Of a DNA stretch of 64,000 bases, positions 37,370 through 48,530 are shown piece by piece. A model generated the notes under the pieces. That model was not told the DNA's origin. It was given only the letters and a program-made list of their open reading frames with translations, and searched no databases. The translations under genes were made by a program, and so were the position numbers. Source of the DNA: Coriaria nepalensis (lineage: Eukaryota > Streptophyta > Magnoliopsida > Cucurbitales > Coriariaceae). The DNA lies in the NCBI GenBank assembly GCA_027186245.1, contig CP114489.1, positions 2,239,501 through 2,303,500 of the forward strand, read 5' to 3'. How positions within the stretch are numbered: position 1 is the stretch's first letter; each line of letters starts with the position of its first letter.

Positions 37370-38430
37370 ACAGTGACAGTGGATGTTAGTCCTGCGATGG
37401 AAATCTCTAAGTATCGTGAATCTGTTTCTTCTGGTGTTGCTTTTGTGATCTTTTACGGTTCACTGCTTTGGTTGTTTGCTGTGATTCCTATGGTGCTAAG
37501 AGTCATATTCTCTTGTTTGTTGTAACTGTGATCAAGGTTACCCAGTTAGCTGACTTGAGAATGGATAGGTTTGTGAATTTGAAGATGAGACTCGTTCTAA
37601 TAGGGATTTAGTGTCTGGACAAAATCTAAAAATAGAAGGGGTATCAGTTTTCTTGAATGTGAGAAAGAAGTGGGGAAGAAAGACTAAGGTGAAAATGAAG
37701 GATTGGTAATGTGTTGGTGGTAAGAGATGATTCAACAAAGTTAGAAAAGCTACTGGTGGATTTGGTTGTGTCTAAAGGTAAGGGGTCTGTGATTAGCCCT
37801 ATTGGTGCTAATGACTGGTTGATGTTATTTATGGGTTTTTCATAGCGATTGGAGTTGAGCAATGGGTGGAGAAGGACTGTTTTGGTAGTTATCATAGTGG
37901 ATAGGCTTGCTTTGAGTAGACTTGTGTGTACTGATCATTCGATTAGCGGCTAGAGTCGCCGGTTAAGACTATTAGAGCAAATTCGGAGATCATTCAAGTT
38001 TATTTTTGGGCCTTGGTTCTCATATTTTTCTAGAGTTATATGTGCCTGAGAGATTGTTGGATTTGAGTTTGAGGTTTTCCCTCCTAAATGCAAGTCTTAT
38101 AAAGCATACTTTTCTCTCTCGATTGGATATCTGGTTACAATAGATGATATTCTTGGCTACGTTGTCTCTCTGGATTATTTGGTGAGGGTTATAGTGGCGA
38201 GTATGGAGTGCTTGGCCAGTTGGATTTTGGTAGGTTGTCTTTATTTCTTGGTTGCTTTTGTTTTCTTAGTCCCTTGTATTGGGTTTGTTTCCATTGTTTT
38301 TCTTTCTTTTGTTTTGGTTTGTTTTTGTTGCTCGCCCTCTTTGGTGGCCCTATCTTACCTTTTTACCGGGATTGTTGATTGGGTTCTCTTTTTGCTATGA
38401 AATTTAACTTCGGCCAAAAAAAGAATGATA
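37370..38430. other. Possible decayed retroelement, unassigned
   Basis: This stretch is markedly less AT-rich than its surroundings. Read on the plus strand it gives protein-like segments broken by many stops, then a hydrophobic 73-codon frame, then TTCGGCCAAAAAAAG. Retroelement 3' ends in plants often finish in such an A-rich tail. I recognise no catalytic motif, so this is only a suggestion. Confidence 0.25.
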
Positions 38431-38790
38431 CACTATTCTAGGCATTAAACCTTGTTCCCACCACCTTTCCTCCTTTGCCGGTTCCTTGTCTCCTTCATAC
38501 CCAAACACGCAAAAGCCTCAATTTTATCCGTATATCTATCAATTTCTCTAAATTATATGAATAAATATAAAAAAATAATTAAAAAACCCATTTTTGAAAC
38601 CAAATTTCTCTTCTTTTAAGGTTAATGAAATCAAATGCTAAAAGCTAGTACTTAATTATAAGGTCTAAATGTCTTCGTATCCACTCGAAGAATTAGAGTT
38701 CTTTAAGTGAATCTTGTCCTAATTAAAAAAAGCTAATAATTAGATTCAAATATTCACATTATTTTTGTTAATTCGTGACTACAATGATTT

Positions 38791-38799
38791 TATATATAT
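38791..38799 (+). promoter_or_regulatory. Candidate TATA box of the WIP gene
   Basis: TATATATAT lies about 125 bases before the start codon at 38923. It is followed by a pyrimidine-rich leader with a (CT)n run at about 38862-38879. CT-rich leaders are common in plant developmental genes and can be bound by BPC-type GAGA factors. Position and composition fit, but no transcript start is known. Confidence 0.45.
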
Positions 38800-38922
38800 T
38801 CCCCTCCTCCTCCTCTTCTTTTCTATCTCGTCCCCATTTATCTTCTCCACCAAATCAAACCCTCTCTCTCTCTCTCTCATACAACGCTAGCTAATCACTA
38901 GCTATCATATTCACTATTCAGC

Positions 38923-39952
38923 ATGCAAACTAGTTCCTCCACACTCATATCATCAACAAGCGCCGATCAAAGTGCTTGTTTAGAACCAGACGAAGAAGGA
39001 CAAGCTATAGACTCCAATTTCCTCTCTCTTTGCCCTCCTGTCCAACACATCAAAATTTTCAAACATCAATTCGTTAACCAACCTACACATCATCTCCCAT
39101 ATCATCACCTAAACCCTAGTCCTGACAATGACCACCACCATAATCAGCATACTCTTCATCAGGATGCAGGTGCAGTTACAGTTGCCCTCCACATCGGCCC
39201 TCCATCATCTACAGTTACCTCCATTACCACCACTACTACTACTTCCACCAATCCTAATACTGATCCCATCCCAGGCCAGTACTGGATCCCCTCTCCGGCC
39301 CAAATCCTCGTCGGCCCAACCCAGTTCTCTTGCTCCGTCTGCAACAAAACCTTCAATCGTTACAATAACATGCAGGTCGCAAACAGTAAATTAATGATAT
39401 TGCATGCCACTATGTTTTTTATTATTAAGAAATTATATATATATATTTATATATAATTTTTTTTTTCCCTTTTAGATGCATATGTGGGGGCATGGATCAG
39501 AGTACAGGAAAGGGCCAGAATCATTAAGAGGGACAAAGCCGAGTTCGTCGATGCTAAGGCTGCCATGTTATTGCTGTGCAGAGGGATGTAAGAACAACAT
39601 AGAACATCCCAGAACGAAGCCGCTGAAGGATTTTAGGACGCTGCAGACGCATTACAAGAGAAAGCATGGCGCGAAGCCGTTTGGGTGCAAGAAATGCAGG
39701 AAGGAGTTTGCAGTGAGAGGGGATTGGAGGACCCACGAGAAGAATTGTGGGAAGGTCTGGTTTTGTATTTGTGGGTCCGATTTTAAGCACAAGAGGTCCT
39801 TGAAAGACCATGTTAGGGCTTTTGGCAATGGCCACGCGCCTCATACTGTTGACATCATACGTTGTACTACAACTGAGGTTGAAGAAGAAGAAGAGGAAGA
39901 TCAAGAAGATTATGTTGGAGCTGGTCATGATCATGGGTTTGTTTACTATTGA
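38923..39952 (+). CDS. DOT5: WIP-type C2H2 zinc-finger transcription factor (DOT5/WIP6-like), 2 exons, 309 aa
   Basis: WIP proteins are plant nuclear zinc-finger factors of organ development; DOT5/WIP6 affects leaf veins and growth. Exons are 38923-39375 and 39476-39952, joined in phase 0 at NNMQ/MHMW, the usual WIP intron position. The N-terminal half is rich in Ser, Thr and His, with VALHIGPP. The WIP domain begins [20 protein letters not shown]. Four zinc-finger modules follow. The first is [21 protein letters not shown], split over the intron; then come [34 protein letters not shown] and [20 protein letters not shown]. The acidic Glu-rich tail ([13 protein letters not shown]) and the NNMQ and SSSMLRLP variants favour DOT5 over TT1 or NTT, as does gene order. 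Arabidopsis members are about 300 aa. Confidence 0.93.
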
Positions 39953-42040
39953 TTAATTAGCAATTATTTGGAGTTTTGATATATAATAGAAACTGGGATT
40001 AGGGAGAGCAGTGATCAGTAAGTACATGTGTATGATTTAGTTAAATTAGGGCTAATCAATTAATTTATTATCATTATTATGATTATGATTTTATGGGATT
40101 GGAGAGAGAGGTGGGAGGGAGATAGGAGGGGGAGAGAATGAAGACAGAGTGTAATAAAATGGGGGCATGGTTTTGTGCAATTAATGTTAGAAGTGGCAGT
40201 TTGATTGTCTACTTTTAAGCACATTTTTCAGATACTTCTTCCATTACTCTGAGAGAGAGAGAGAGAGGGGGGGCAGTAATTTGTTTTGATAAAAGACGAA
40301 AGGAGGGGGAGGGAAGAGGAGTGGAGTGAGTTCAGTGAGTACTGTAGAAAGGTAGGGGTAGCAGACATGCTGACATGTGTTCAGTGCAGTTCACAGATTC
40401 TACTGTTAATTTGCCCTAGATCATATGGTGGGTGAGAGAGAGAGAGAGAGAGAGAGTTAAAAGGTAAAAGAAGATTAAAGAGAGAGAGAGAGAGAGAGAG
40501 AGAGAGTGTGTGTCATCGCTAATCTCTGAAGAGTCAGAGAGTGAAGTCTAGGTGAGAGCTAGGTAGAACTACAACACTGTTACTGTTAATATAGGGCTAG
40601 CTATAGGCTCCTCTGTTACTGTTACTGTTACGTATATTTTACTGCTCTTGGGTTTTAACTCTAAAACCCTTCTCTGCATGCAACGTGACCCAGGTTTTTA
40701 AAGAGCTTTTCAAGTTTCATAATAATATTATAGTTTTCAGAAATTCTTAATTTGTAATTATATTTGAACATAAACAAAGTTCTTAAAATCAGTACTTAAA
40801 ACAAATTTTAACACTTAAATCTCTAATCATGAAAACGTGGAATACAATTTAATTAAAATAAGAGGACGATAAATAACCTTTTTAGGGTATAATAATTTTA
40901 GAAATATTGTTTGATCTTACGATAGAAATTTACTTTATAAAAACACTTGAGTTTTGGTAATTTTTTTTTTTAATATACAATAATTTAGTGTAACAAATAT
41001 CAAGGCAAATAATATATACCAAAATATCATGTAAAAACACGCCATACAGAAATAAAATCCACTTACATTTCGATATTCCACCTAATTCCAGACGATGATC
41101 AAAGGATTCAAACCAGCGTTAAACCTACGTGCAAAGATCTAATCCTCACTAATTCCAAAATTAATATTACCAACAACACCAAATTATTGGAGTCTAAGAC
41201 AGAAAAGATCCTTACATAGACACCTATATAACTTTGAAAGTTAAAAACCTATGCAAATTTCTTTAGAGTTGGTGAACAAGTTTATGGTATGGAACATAAT
41301 TAAACTACCCATTTATGAAAGCAAGCTTTTCAATTTTCAGTTTCAACTCCGAATTCATGAAGTGGTGGTTTAGAATACAATTGATTCAGAACCAATTTAT
41401 TCAAATAAGTTCAGTCCTGGTATATGTTTTATAGATGCAATTAAATGATTAGGTGCCATCATTTCAGTAAAATCAAATTCATTTGTTGGCAAAAATATCC
41501 TTAGTTGGAACGAGTGTTTCAAAAGCACTGGTTTAGACTTTAGAAAGATGTCGTGGTTAATGTGGAAATCAAAATCAAGTGATATATAATTTCATGCCAA
41601 GAAGATACAAACCATTAACAATCTCTAACAAAATAATCGTTGCAAATTTTAGTTTGAAAGGGAAGAAATATTTTATAAGAACAAAGTTTCAAACCTTATG
41701 GAGTGGAGAGCTTGATTTGAACTATGTTTGAAATGAGGGGAATGAACAATTGACAGCTTTAGTTTGAAGGGAGAGGGTTTGCTTAACTAAAAGATGAATC
41801 AAAGAATATTAAAAAATAGGGATTATTTACTTAGTCAACAGATTTTCAAATGTGATCGGGATTTGATTACGAGGAAGAAAAGTTTACAATAAAGTTTTAA
41901 AATTTAAAATGTTTTGGTCAATCTTGTCAATAAATATTTAGAATTTCTAAAGCCATTAATCTCCTAAAAAATCTCTAAGATAACATGCTATTAATTTATG
42001 ATTATTTCTATTAATAAAACATCGGGTCCTTACATACTCT
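39953..42040. other. Intergenic region downstream of the WIP gene
   Basis: No gene seen. The first 600 bases carry several (GA)n runs: about 40250-40267, 40434-40455 and 40480-40506. A run of TTACTG/GTTACT words follows near 40577-40635. The rest is AT-rich and featureless up to the gypsy remnant. Confidence 0.6.
40250..40506. repeat. (GA)n microsatellite cluster
   Basis: Three separate GA dinucleotide runs of roughly 9-13 units within 260 bases, starting 300 bases after the WIP stop codon. Together with the CT run in the WIP leader they bracket the gene. Confidence 0.9.
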
Positions 42041-45000
42041 TTTTATCTGTCTTATTACGATTTGCGAATTGTTGACTATTATGATATGTCCACTCCAACT
42101 TCCCTTAGTAATCTCACCCTAACAAGGAGTGTTTTATTCTCAACTTCATTGTTCGAAGTTTTGAACTTAAACCTCAATGCATATTCAATCATTTATCCTT
42201 ACGGTGATGTTAGAATCAACTTGATCCCGCTTTGTTCTTTGTTTGCTATCTCATCAACTTAGAGGGTCTAAAAGGAAGGTTGCACTTATCCGGCATAAGG
42301 CAGTTGGATATTTTTGGTCGGGTCGGATTCTACCATAATGAATTCCAAAATGAAGTCTACCAGGGCTTGAGCCTTGATTGTCGAGCTGGGCATGTAAGTA
42401 ATGTCGAACTCACCCAACTCAACATACAACTTCATCAACATTTTAGATGTGTCCGAATTTTGCAATATCTGCTTCAATGCATGTCGGTAAGTACTTCAAT
42501 TGAATGAGTCTAGAAGTATGGCCTCAATTTGCAGACAGCCGCAACCAAAGCCAGTGTAACTTTGGCCGCCCTAGGGTATATGATTTTCGGACTGCTCAAC
42601 ATCTTACTAGTATAGTAGACAAGAATCTAATGGTCATCTACTTCCCTAAGAAACACTGAACTTGCTCCCATAGTGCTAACCATTATGTATAACTTCAAGA
42701 CCTCTCCTTCTACAAGTTTACTAAGCCTGGGTATCTTAGCTAAGTACTTCTTCAACTCTTCAAAAGCCTTGTCACATTCTTCTGTCCAACTCAGCTTATA
42801 TGTCCCCTTTAGAGCTTGAAGAAAGACAAGCGTTTATTAGCAGATATACTCATAAACTTGCTTAGAGCCACTATCTTTCTAGTGACCTTTTGAATTTCCT
42901 TCTTGTTCTGTGGAGCACGAAGACTTAGAATGGCTTGACCTTCTCTAGATTAGCCTATATCCATTTGTGACGCACAATATATCCTAGGAACTTACCCAAA
43001 CTAACTCTGAATGAGTACTTCTTTAAGTTCAACTTCATTCAATGCTTCCTAATGATAGCAAAAGCCACTTCCAAATGAAGATGGCGATCCACCTTTTTCA
43101 CACTTTTCACCAAAATGTATACAATGATTTCATGTATAATGATTGTATAATCATTGTATACAATGATTGTATGATTGTATACATTTCATGTATCATTGTA
43201 TACATTTCATGTATCATTGTATACATTTCATGTATCATTGTATACATTTCATGTATCATTGTATACAATGATTTCATGTCAATGGGATGCTTCCTAATGA
43301 TAGCAAAAGCCACTTCCTAATGTATACAATGATTTCATCAAGAATTTCAGTCAGCTCAGAGGGATCCCATGTAAAAAGGTTATAATTTTCCTCCAGGAAC
43401 TGACTATTTATGTTCAGCTAGGTCTCGCCCACTCAGGCACCGACTTTCAAATTATTCCCATCTCCCATTATGCTCGGCTAAAATTATTCGGCTGGGGAGG
43501 CTCTGGCCCTCTTTTTCTCCTTGTTTCTTCATTTTGATCTCCTCATCCTCTTAAGTGTACTCCCTTATCAAATTTTTCTCTTCATCCCCTTCCACTTCTT
43601 TAGATTTAACTAAGGATGTATAACATAACACTTCTTAGATTTCATTTAGTTTCCCCTGACCACTCCCACATTATTTTTTGTAGGGAGCTTTATGGTCAAG
43701 TGTTTTGTGGAGACAACTGCACCAATGACATTTATAGACGGACGTCCAATGATAGCATTGTACCCGGAGATGAAGTTTAAAGTCATAAACTTCACCTTGA
43801 TAGTTTCCCTACATGTCCCTTCCCCTAAAGTCATAAGCAAAAAGATCATACCTTATGCCCTTAACGATTTTCCAGAGAAGCCAATGAGTAAGGTGTTGAC
43901 AGGCTCTAGCCTTGCATTTCTAATTTCCATTTTCTCGAATGTAAACAAAGAGATAACATCTACATTACTTCTCATATCCATCAGGACTATGGATAAGGAG
44001 AGTGCAGATATTTGTTGAAAGCACCGATGCTTTATTGTGAGGATAAACTATTCCTTATTCATCACTTCAACTTAATATTATGTCGAGGTTATCCTTAGGT
44101 CTTGATAAGGGTTTGATGATGAACACCTAAGCCTAAGTCAAATCTCTATACCACTCATTCCTTTGATGAACAATATCCCCTCCTTCTGTTATGCCAACAA
44201 TAATGTAGATATCTCCTAAAACCCTTTGATATTCCATATTAACTTTGGCTCTTGCTCCTTCACCTCTTTTTATGCTCTTAACTCTTCTATCTTCTTGGTA
44301 ATCTCTTCCTCGCCCCTTTTTACTGGACATAATTGTTTATGCAAATTTCCTGCACCAAGTGTCAATTTCTCTTTTCAAGTGGATATAATCCTTAGTCTCA
44401 TGTCCATAATCTCTATGGTAATGGCAGAACAAACTTCCATCATGTTGATCAGGGGGAGATTGCCTGAGAGTTTATCATTTGAACAAATTTTGTACCTCTA
44501 GCCTTGTAAAGACGATTTCAACACTTTCAGTTAAGGGAGTGAAGGTCTCCTAAATTATTGCAATCTGCTTTCTTCTATCAACCCCCCCCCCCCCTCCCCT
44601 CTACTTTCCTTCCTCTTCTTATCATTTTCCCATTCAGTTCCTACTCTCAGATCCTTCTTCCTCTTCTTTGAATTCGAGCTCCCCTTATTGTATTCGGTCC
44701 GGCCTCGGGTTCCCTTCACTTAGGCTCCGTGTATATTAATATTACAAGCAATTTTCCTTGCTTCTTCCAAAGCCTTAGTAAACGAATTGAAGTGCCTCTT
44801 ACTAGATTTGGACAACAATTTCTCATTGGTGGTTCCACCAAAAAATGCATGCAATATTCCTTGGTCTGTTAGCCTATCTAGCTTATATGCTTCCTTTTGA
44901 AACCAATTTGTATATTCGCCTAAGGTTTCCCTCGGCATTTGCTTAATCGGTCTTTTAGTGGTTTTAACCCTTGAGAAGCTAGCCATGAACTGAGTCATTA

Positions 45001-45800
45001 GCTCGTGAAATGAATTGATTGACCTAAAAGCCACGACTCTATTCCATTTCATTTTCGGTCTACCGAATGTGATGTGAAAGGCTTGGCATATTAACTCATC
45101 ACTATGAGCATTTAATCTCCTTGTGGTTTTGTAAGCCTCTATATGGTTCCTAGGGTCAATATCTCCTTTGTAGGAGTTAAACATGAAAGGTTTGAACTTT
45201 CCAATGATTGGGAAGTAAAGGATCATCTGAGTAAAGAGACTTTCCTCTTCATCATTTTCTTATTCTAGTCTCCCTTTCTTTAATGCTGCTTTTAACATTT
45301 TAAACTTTTTTTCCAAATTCGACTTTCCTCTTATAGGATTTTGTTCAACTTGAGACTAAGGAGGTAGAGGAGGATGAGGTATTAGCTAAACCCCCAGTTC
45401 ATTACAGATGCATCGTACAACCCCCTCAATCATCTCATTCATTGCTTGACTCATTTACCCCTACTGATTCGTCATGGTTCTCTACCTTGCTTCCACTGCC
45501 TAAACCAAACCGGATAGAACACCTCCCTCATTTTCATCCACACGTGTTTCAAGGTGGTGGTTCCTCCTACACTTATTTTTACTACTCCTCTAATAGAACT
45601 CATTGTCCTCATTCCATAAACATTCGCTGGAGGGGGTAAGAGATGACCCTCATGCACATTCCCACTGGCTTGCTCTATTAGCCTAACTCCATTCTCTCCC
45701 AAGTAAGAACTTCTAGTTGAATGAACTTTCGAGTATGAAGACTAAAAGCGTCCCCACGATCAGCGCCAAACTCTTGATGATCAAATCTTGCTTGGATGCA
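42040..45800 (-). mobile_element. Ty3-gypsy retrotransposon remnant, truncated
   Basis: On the minus strand the parts come in gypsy order. A primer-binding-site-like stretch (TTTGGCGCTGATCG then TGGGGAC) lies at about 45750-45776. Gag is at 45226-44720, open for 168 codons, with a capsid region (HIEAYKTTRRLNAHSD). An aspartic-protease-like part is near 43850-43640 (NAIIGRPSINVIGAV). The reverse transcriptase C-terminal part (LGKFLGYIVRHKWI) is near 43035-42950, and RNase H pieces (NNEAEYEALI-like, in shifted frames) are at about 42480-42045. The central catalytic part of reverse transcriptase is missing where a minisatellite now sits, and no integrase or left LTR is found. The right LTR may occupy 45790 to about 46730, but I could not define its ends. 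Confidence 0.82.
43042..43317. repeat. Minisatellite with 21-bp units between two 31-bp direct repeats
   Basis: Four perfect 21-bp units (TGTATACATTTCATGTATCAT) fill 43176-43259, with degenerate related sequence on both sides. The block is enclosed by identical 31-bp copies (ATGCTTCCTAATGATAGCAA...) at 43042-43072 and 43287-43317, 245 bases apart. On the minus strand the 21-mers code a seven-residue repeat, MYTMIHE. The duplicated 31-mer is reverse transcriptase coding sequence (AFAIIRKH), so the array arose inside the dead gypsy element. Confidence 0.95.
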
Positions 45801-46983
45801 ATCGAACATCAACAGTATGCCCATCCAACCAAGAGCTAAGTCCTGCATAAGAAAAGCAAGAGAATGTCAGGGTTATATCCGACGCAACCCATCCGATGGC
45901 TAAGTTAACTTCTTTGGTGATTTCTCACTTAGAGAACATTTAGAATTGTTTTAACCGCACAAGTTAAAGAAAAAATCTTAACCCTCGCATATAATTAAGG
46001 TTTTAGTATTTACACTACCTGACTAAAAGATAAGCTATACTTTTTACGGAGGATTGGTGTGCAGATTGTCACCTTAGCACTCCCTTCATTTCGCTCCCTT
46101 CACTACTCTAACACTGACAGAATATAAATTTACTCTCCACTACTAATATTAAGTGATCCTTATCTTCTTTATTCCAATCCTAATATAACAAGTCATATTG
46201 ACCCCGACCACCTATCTCAGTTCCTTTTTTGTCAATCCTAACTTTGTGATTCGGGCATGGAGTCTCCGATCAGACATAATCTCAAAGTACCGACCTGAGC
46301 AAGTAGGCACAATTCTTGGTTCCATTATTTTCCTTCCTGAATTGAACAAACCCTGCCCGAGCCCCAACTTTCTGATAGGCTATAACGAGACAGAGGCCTT
46401 GAGTCTGGGTAAATCCTAAGAACTCAAATTGACTGAGTTAAGACGAACTGACAGGTATCGTTGAAATCAGCACCCGAGAGGCGGGAGACAAGCTGGTAGG
46501 TACTCTGTTCTTCCTTTAATCATAGATATCACTTCACTACTTAGTAGTTGCCCTTTTTTCCTCTTTTTACCGCTCCCCTTTTCATTCATATGTTTGCTTG
46601 TCACAACAAACAATGTCAATTGCCCTTATTTATCAGACTCTGATAGAGTTCCATTCAACAGCAGCAATAACACTTACTTGGAAAGGACCCGGAAAGGACC
46701 CCGGGACAAGCTAGCTAGCTAGCCACTTCCTTATTATTATATATTGTTAAATTTGAACGTTACTCAACATTCACGGCATCTATTTGGCAATTAGCTCTTA
46801 ACTTAGTTGATATCCAAATTAATCAGTTTAATCTTTATATATGAATGGTTAAGACTTGACATTAGTTTAGGAAGAGAGGGCATAAAATAATTTATTTCAG
46901 ACCAAAAGATCATCAACAAACACAAGCAAAGACACAAAGCACGCACCAGGCCACTAGCTACCTTAATACATACATTGATGCCG
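45800..46983. other. Intergenic region, probable gypsy LTR and 3' flank of AOC
   Basis: No gene. The stretch next to the primer-binding-like site is probably LTR sequence of the gypsy remnant. Since the other LTR was not found, its limits are unknown. A (GCTA)n-like run with short GGAAAGGACCC repeats lies at 46678-46725. Confidence 0.4.
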
Positions 46984-47875
46984 TTACTTAGTATAGTTAG
47001 CAATAGTGGCATGCGACTCAGCCGCTTTGGCCGCCGGAGTCGGCTCAACTGCCGGTGACGGCTCCACCGCCTTTCCGAGCAATTCAGCAGGCAAATCAGC
47101 AATACCCTTCAAGTAAAACGTGTAGAAAAGCTTAAACGGGAAGATTAGTTGTTGTAACTTGACTTTCCCATAAACCCCTTCGAAGATCCCGGACCCTCCT
47201 GTCACGGCCAAGTACGTATCTTCGTACGTTAAGTACGGGCCTTGAACCGCTATGTGACCATAATCGCCAAAGTAGAAGCTGTAGATCGCTTCAAACCGTT
47301 CCCCACCTTTTTCCGGAACATGTTGGATCAGGACACAGAGTCCGGCCGTTATTCCGATCCGCTTCGTCAAGTCCCCCGAATAGAGCTTGTTGGTGAAGGG
47401 GACAAGGTCCCCTAGGGCCAGATGGTCCGTGGTCTTGCTTAGTTTTAGGATTGCTGGGCTTTCTCGGTCCCGTTCATTGATCTCGTAAACGGATAGTTCT
47501 TGAACTTTAGCTGATCAAATTAAACAACTCTTTTTTGTTAAAATTTTACCACAAATTTTGAAAAGTGGGACTGTTAAGAAACGAGTCGAACAATTAATAC
47601 AGGAATTAGTAGATTAAATTTTACTTACTGGGTCTAGGAGGATCTGAATTAGGGGAATTGTGTTTGTTGAAGAAAAATGCTCTAGGGCTCTTGATCGTGT
47701 TCTTTGAGCTTATTCTGGAAGAGAAAGCATGGTGGGTAGTTGAGAATGACTTCAAGGCTGATTTCGATTGATTGAAACTGATCGCAAGTGATTGGGTTTG
47801 ATCGGAAGACGGTTGAGAGGTTAAGTTGGGAGATTTAAGAGATGAAATCGGATTGAATGAGAGTGAAGAAGCCAT
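46984..47875 (-). CDS. AOC: Allene oxide cyclase, chloroplastic, 2 exons, 257 aa
   Basis: AOC converts allene oxide (12,13-epoxy-octadecatrienoic acid) to cis-(+)-OPDA, the stereochemistry-setting step of jasmonate synthesis in plastids. Exons are 47875-47629 and 47510-46984 (774 nt). The first codes a Ser-rich, acid-poor transit peptide ([16 protein letters not shown]). The second begins at [20 protein letters not shown] and codes the lipocalin-like barrel. Conserved blocks are [69 protein letters not shown] and [14 protein letters not shown]. These include the Asn, Ser and Cys positions lining the pocket. The tail ends ANYTK. Length is normal (about 250 aa). Arabidopsis has AOC in tandem (At3g25760-80) and AOC4 (At1g13280); here there is one copy. 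Confidence 0.97.
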
Positions 47876-47969
47876 TGATTTGAATTGACGTTGATTTTTT
47901 TGTGCTGGAGTCGCAGTTTTTTTTTTTTGGCTGTTGATGGGTTTAGAGAAAAGGAGGTGGCGATGGGTG

Positions 47970-47977
47970 TTTTTATA
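47970..47977 (-). promoter_or_regulatory. TATA box of AOC
   Basis: TATAAAAA on the minus strand lies about 95 bases upstream of the AOC start codon, a normal distance for a plant leader of some 60 bases. Confidence 0.6.
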
Positions 47978-48033
47978 CATATTAGAGAAGGTGAGGGGAT
48001 AAAGATGACAGAACAATGGTGGGTGTTTAAAAA

Positions 48034-48313
48034 AACGTGGGATTATATATAATTGGACGGTGGCAGAAGCTGAGTCAGTGGCCGGCACGTGAGGCCTTTT
48101 TTTACTGTCTGCCATTTTTTTTATATATTTATGAGCAAGTATCAAGATTTATTGTCGTCTCCATGCTGTAATTTTTTCCGGTCCCCATTTATGAGTTCAT
48201 ATTGAATTTCAAAATTTTTGGTGTATGTATTTGATGAAAGAAGAAAGAAAAAAAACGGAGTGTTCATATCATCATATGTATGAACCGAGGCAAGGGAGGA
48301 TTGTATCCACGTG
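48034..48313 (-). promoter_or_regulatory. G-box and T/G-box sites upstream of AOC
   Basis: CACGTG occurs at 48086-48091 and 48308-48313, and AACGTG at 48034-48039, that is about 160 to 440 bases upstream of the AOC start codon. CACGTG (G-box) and AACGTG (T/G-box) are known MYC2 targets, and AOC is a known jasmonate-induced gene in other plants. Use of these sites here is inferred. Confidence 0.55.
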
Positions 48314-48530
48314 AGACATGAACATAACTAGATTTACTGGTCAACTTGCCTGTGTTTGGAAATTTGGTGGAAGGTTCTTGTTAGAAGAAAGGCTTAGAGA
48401 GACTTATAGTATGTAGTATATATACCTTCCAAGACAATTTTTTTTTTTCCCTCAAATGGGCAATGACACTAACTTCCTACCTTCCACTATATACAGTATG
48501 AATTGTGTATAAAATATTCAAATTGAGGAA

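Larger units (their letters stand above)
33226..38780. other. Long intergenic region between the HHO and WIP genes
   Basis: About 5.5 kb without a gene I can support. It holds AT-rich DNA, ATT/TTA repeats near 34090-34130, and two similar blocks around TGGGTCCAAATTATGAGAG (near 34145-34205 and again near 34300). It also has repeated AGTAAATAGTA words at 36225-36375. The part at 37370-38430 is less AT-rich and might be an old retroelement (see separate entry). Upstream regulatory DNA of both divergent transcription factor genes must lie here. Confidence 0.5.

Noticed and set aside
38179..38400. Hydrophobic 73-codon frame that looks like a membrane protein
   Set aside because: Biased T/G-rich DNA gives Leu/Val/Phe-rich translations; no start context, introns or family support.
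43176..43259. Regular repeat array resembling a CRISPR
   Set aside because: Units are 21 bp head to tail with no spacers, in plant nuclear DNA inside a gypsy remnant.
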